From UBA935 sp031555615 (GTDB lineage: Bacteria > Bacillota > Clostridia > Lachnospirales > Lachnospiraceae), in contig JAVBUF010000094.1 in the NCBI GenBank assembly GCA_031555615.1, forward strand, positions 1 through 10,105: a stretch of 10,105 bases of DNA, written 5' to 3'. Under the pieces are notes generated by a model, which was not told the origin of the DNA, ran no database searches, and worked only from the letters and a program-made list of their open reading frames with translations. The position numbers and the translations under genes were made by a program. This document shows, in pieces, positions 8,046-10,105 of the stretch (positions are counted from its first letter, which is position 1; every line of letters begins with the position of its first letter).

Positions 8046-8282
8046 ATGCGCAAAAATAATTGGGCATGTTTTCTGCTGATTCTTGCCGGGATCGTAATCG
8101 GCGGCTTCATCGGAAACCTTTTTCCCAGTACATGGCTCAATTTCGGACAAACCTTTGGGTTGGCAAGTCCTATCGTTTTTGATATCGGGATTTTATGCAT
8201 TACCTTCGGGTTAACCATAAAAATAACCATTGCCAGCATCATTGGCATAGCAATAGCCGTCATTGTGTACAGATTGATTTAA
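8046..8282 (+). CDS. Small membrane protein, DUF4321-like
   Basis: This is a 78-residue, very hydrophobic protein with no known function. Hydrophobic segments lie at about residues 7-26 (rich in I, L and G, with A-G-I-V-I-G-G-F-I-G), 43-58 and 60-77, so it should cross the membrane two or three times. A short basic N-terminus (M-R-K) suggests a cytoplasmic start. The phrase F-G-L-T-I-K-I followed by I-A-S-I-I-G-I is what I recall from DUF4321 proteins of Clostridia, which are encoded next to maf, radC and mre genes. That position just upstream of radC and the mre genes agrees with the assignment; no maf gene is present here. It has a strong ribosome site and possibly its own promoter upstream. 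A role in envelope or shape control is only a guess from its neighbours. Confidence 0.85.
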   Translation: MRKNNWACFLLILAGIVIGGFIGNLFPSTWLNFGQTFGLASPIVFDIGILCITFGLTIKITIASIIGIAIAVIVYRLI

Positions 8283-8327
8283 AGGTCCTTACAGGCGGGA
8301 TGGAGAGAGAACGCACAGTGAGGAAAA

Positions 8328-9008
8328 ATGGAGAAAAGAACCTATGAAAACGGCCCCTACGATAAATTCTTAAGTTTGGGGGCAGCCAGTCTGACCGAAG
8401 CGGAATTGCTGGCAATCATCCTGCGAACCGGCACAAAAGACTGCTCCACCGTAGAATTGGGACAGCAGATATTGGCCTTGGCCGGCGGGGGACACCGAGG
8501 GCTTAACAGCCTTCATCACGTATCTTTAGAAGAACTAATGGGTATCAAAGGGATTGGCCAGGTAAAAGCCGTTAAGATCCGCTGCCTCACCGAGTTTGCC
8601 ATGCGGATGGCCAGAGAGAGCGCCGGGGAAAGGCTGCGTTTTGACAGCCCCGGATCAGTAGCGGAATATTACAAAGAAACGTTGCGGCACAGTGAACAGG
8701 AAACGGTTCTGTTATTGCTTCTGGATAACAAGCTGCAGCTGCTGGAAGAACAGATTCTGTCCTTAGGTACCGTTAAAGCATCTTTATTGTCACCCCGGGA
8801 GGTTTTTATTAAGGCTCTGCGGGCACAGGCTGTCTATCTGATGATTTTACACAATCATCCCAGCGGGGATGTTACCCCCAGTGGGAAAGACAAAGAGGTT
8901 ACGCACCTAATCAAAGAAATGGGTAAAATGATTGATATTCCCCTGTTAGATCACATTATAATTGGAGATAATAAATATATCAGTTTTAAAGAATCAGGTT
9001 TATTATAG
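8328..9008 (+). CDS. radC: RadC-family JAB/MPN metalloprotein
   Basis: This is a 226-residue RadC-family protein. The N-terminal part has S-L-T-E-A-E-L-L-A-I-I-L-R-T-G (21-35) and a helix-hairpin-helix G-I-K-G-I-G (72-77). The C-terminal JAB/MPN domain has an intact zinc motif: H175-N-H177-P-S-G, S185 and D188, fitting HxH(x7)SxxD. The family was once called a DNA repair protein, but that link has been withdrawn and its role is unknown. An in-frame TGA at 8319 limits the start to the ATG at 8328. The ribosome site, GAGG at 8320-8323, is only 4 bases from it and weak. The N-terminus is shorter than usual: the common L-P-x-x-E-R-P-x-E-K opening appears as Y-E-N-G-P-Y-D-K. It lies between the DUF4321 gene and the mreB-like gene, a frequent arrangement in Gram-positive bacteria. 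Confidence 0.95.
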   Translation: MEKRTYENGPYDKFLSLGAASLTEAELLAIILRTGTKDCSTVELGQQILALAGGGHRGLNSLHHVSLEELMGIKGIGQVKAVKIRCLTEFAMRMARESAGERLRFDSPGSVAEYYKETLRHSEQETVLLLLLDNKLQLLEEQILSLGTVKASLLSPREVFIKALRAQAVYLMILHNHPSGDVTPSGKDKEVTHLIKEMGKMIDIPLLDHIIIGDNKYISFKESGLL

Positions 9009-9015
9009 AAAGGAG
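9009..9015 (+). promoter_or_regulatory. Shine-Dalgarno site for the mreB-like gene (TTG start)
   Basis: AAAGGAG immediately follows the radC stop and is 7 bases before TTG at 9023. No in-frame ATG exists near the N-terminal phosphate motif (the ATG at 9033 is out of frame), so a TTG start is well supported. Confidence 0.85.
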
Positions 9016-9022
9016 CTTTATT

Positions 9023-10033
9023 TTGGCTAACAATGCATACGGTATTGATCTTGGTACCAGTAATATAAAGATTTACAGTAAAACAGAGGATGTTATTCTG
9101 GTAGAAAAAAACATGATTGCCATTGAAAATAAAAACAACTTATTTGCCTATGGCGATTCAGCCTTTGATATGTATGAAAAAGCACCGGGAAATATTCATA
9201 TTTCCTATCCCCTATGTAACGGTGTTATTGCCGATATTAAAAACATGGAGATGCTGATCAAATATTTTATCACCGATCTGTCAAAAGGAAATGTAAAACC
9301 TGCCGATTATTTTATTGCTGTTCCCACGGATATTACCGAAGTTGAAAAAAGAGCATTTAAGGATCTGGTCCATGAGGCGGGTGTAAAAGCCAAGAGAATC
9401 ATGGTGGTGGAAAAAGCCATTGCCGATGGACTGGGGATGGATATAGATGTTAAGAATTCACAGGGCGTATTGATGGTTAATGTGGGATATGACACCACCG
9501 AAATTTCTATTTTGTCCCTGGGAGGTATTGTTCTCAGCCGTCTGATCAAAATCGGCGGTTTGAAATTTGATGATGCCATCCGCAGTGCCATTCGTAAAGA
9601 ATTCAGTCTGATTATCGGCGGCAAGACCGCAGAGAAAGTTAAGATTGACTTAAAAGAACTGGAAGATGCCGGACAGAATGCAGTGGTTTACGGAAGGGAT
9701 ATTGTCACCGGACTGCCGGTGGAACGAGGTATTCCAACGAAGCTGATTGATGATGCATTGATTGAATATTTCCGGACCATTATTGATAATGTAAAGGTTA
9801 TTTTGGAGCGGACTCCTCCTGAATTGGCGGCGGATATTTATCGTCATGGTATATATTTAACGGGCGGGGCCTCCCAGGTAAATCATTTTGCAGAGCTGAT
9901 GCGTCAGGGAACCGGATTGAACGTCAATGTTTCCGAAAGTCCCATAACCAGCGTAGCAGTAGGTCTTTCCAAAATTATTAAGGATGATAACTATAAATCA
10001 GTGGCATATGCAATTGAAGGAATGAGCAAATGA
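9023..10033 (+). CDS. MreB-like actin homologue with altered nucleotide pocket
   Basis: This is a 336-residue bacterial actin of the MreB family; MreB filaments guide cell-wall synthesis under the membrane. Family marks are phosphate-1 G-I-D-L-G-T-S-N (7-14), A-V-P-T-D-I-T-E-V-E-K-R (99-110), S-L-G-G-I-V (165-170), A-E-K-V-K-I-D (203-209), E-R-T-P-P-E-L-A-A-D-I (262-272) and the adenosine motif L-T-G-G-A-S (279-284). Against canonical MreB as I recall it, L-I-E-E-P-M-A-A-A-I-G reads V-V-E-K-A-I-A-D-G-L-G (128-138), so the catalytic Glu position is K131. D-I-G-G-G-T-T reads N-V-G-Y-D-T-T (153-159). The loop before K-P (88-93) lacks the usual hydrophobic pair for membrane insertion. It begins at TTG 14 bases after radC and overlaps mreC as ATGA, so it belongs to the mre group. 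It may be a paralogue, with a canonical mreB elsewhere. Family membership is sure; ATPase loss is inferred. Confidence 0.93.
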   Translation: MANNAYGIDLGTSNIKIYSKTEDVILVEKNMIAIENKNNLFAYGDSAFDMYEKAPGNIHISYPLCNGVIADIKNMEMLIKYFITDLSKGNVKPADYFIAVPTDITEVEKRAFKDLVHEAGVKAKRIMVVEKAIADGLGMDIDVKNSQGVLMVNVGYDTTEISILSLGGIVLSRLIKIGGLKFDDAIRSAIRKEFSLIIGGKTAEKVKIDLKELEDAGQNAVVYGRDIVTGLPVERGIPTKLIDDALIEYFRTIIDNVKVILERTPPELAADIYRHGIYLTGGASQVNHFAELMRQGTGLNVNVSESPITSVAVGLSKIIKDDNYKSVAYAIEGMSK

Positions 10034-10105
10034 GTCCAATAGTAAAGAAAAAAGGAGAGAAGTTTACACTACCGGGTAAATATCTCCTTTTTATTTTAAC
10101 AATCC
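10030..10105 (+). CDS. mreC: Rod shape-determining protein MreC, N-terminal fragment (3' truncated)
   Basis: The window ends after 25 codons of an open frame that starts at the ATG overlapping the mreB-like stop (ATGA, 10030-10033). AAGGAA at 10017-10022 is a suitable ribosome site. The peptide begins M-S-P-I-V-K-K-K-G-E-K, a basic cytoplasmic tail, then F-T-L-P-G-K-Y-L-L-F-I-L-T-I, the start of a membrane helix. This is the pattern of clostridial MreC, a bitopic protein whose extracytoplasmic coiled coil and beta domain link MreB to the cell-wall synthases. Position directly after mreB supports the call. The evidence is one short N-terminus plus synteny, so confidence is moderate. Confidence 0.8.
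   Translation, partial: MSPIVKKKGEKFTLPGKYLLFILTI
10049..10092 (+). terminator. Terminator-like hairpin within the first codons of mreC
   Basis: AAAAAGGAGA (10049-10058) is a perfect complement of TCTCCTTTTT (10083-10092). Inside it TTTAC (10063-10067) pairs with GTAAA (10076-10080) around an eight-base loop (10068-10075). The 3' arm ends in a T-run and is followed by ATTTT. The shape is that of a bidirectional intrinsic terminator or attenuator, but the stem has few G-C pairs and lies in coding sequence, so it could be a by-product of the Lys-rich and Leu/Phe-rich codons there. Confidence 0.35.

Noticed and set aside
7834..8150. Antisense ORFs across the 7943-8045 gap
   Set aside because: They run opposite two well-supported genes, lack recognisable domains and have low-complexity composition from the AT-rich gap.
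1..10105. Mobile element, CRISPR array, defence system or biosynthetic cluster
   Set aside because: I see no transposase, integrase, direct-repeat array, terminal inverted repeats, tRNA attachment site or defence gene; the content is syntenic housekeeping genes on one strand.

Overview
The window is a chromosomal housekeeping stretch from a low-to-mid GC Gram-positive bacterium. It is most likely a member of the Clostridia, plausibly Lachnospirales. The evidence is the order mutS, mutL, miaA, ynbB-family gene, DUF4321 gene, radC, mreB-like gene, mreC, together with strong purine-rich Shine-Dalgarno sites and clostridial-type protein sequences. The genus cannot be resolved by eye. I see no phage, insertion sequence, CRISPR array, tRNA or rRNA.

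Layout: every gene is on the + strand and the spacing is tight. Bases 1-1034 are the 3' part of a SulP-family anion transporter gene with its cytoplasmic STAS domain. Bases 1059-5655 are the mismatch-repair pair mutS (GTG start) and mutL, separated by only 10 bases. The tRNA isopentenyltransferase gene miaA (5682-6632) follows. Its stop overlaps the start of a PLP-dependent enzyme gene of the YnbB / methionine gamma-lyase-like family (6629-7942). The one sizeable gap, 7943-8045, holds an AT-rich imperfect hairpin and a weak promoter-like stretch. After it come a 78-residue membrane protein of the DUF4321 type (8046-8282), radC (8328-9008), an MreB-like actin homologue with a TTG start (9023-10033), and the first 25 codons of mreC (10030 to the window edge), which overlaps the mreB-like gene by four bases.

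How the genes fit together: the first block concerns genome and translation fidelity. MutS finds mismatches; MutL is the nicking type with the full endonuclease motif set, as expected in bacteria without MutH; MiaA modifies A37 of tRNAs that read UNN codons. The second block concerns cell shape: the MreB-like and MreC proteins are preceded by RadC and DUF4321, whose roles are unknown. Stop/start overlaps (miaA to ynbB-like, mreB-like to mreC) and short gaps suggest one or two long transcripts, with a possible new start near 8000.

Most of the window is conventional and I do not see a wholly new system. The best lead is the MreB-like protein. Compared with canonical MreB as I recall it, the catalytic glutamate position is lysine, the phosphate-2 loop D-x-G-G-G is N-x-G-Y-D, and the membrane-insertion loop looks shortened. 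This suggests a specialised, possibly ATPase-poor actin homologue encoded directly before mreC. Secondary leads are a terminator-shaped hairpin inside the first codons of mreC, an in-frame A-AAA-AAA slippery heptamer at the end of mutL, and a clamp-binding-like QMNFF motif in the MutL linker.
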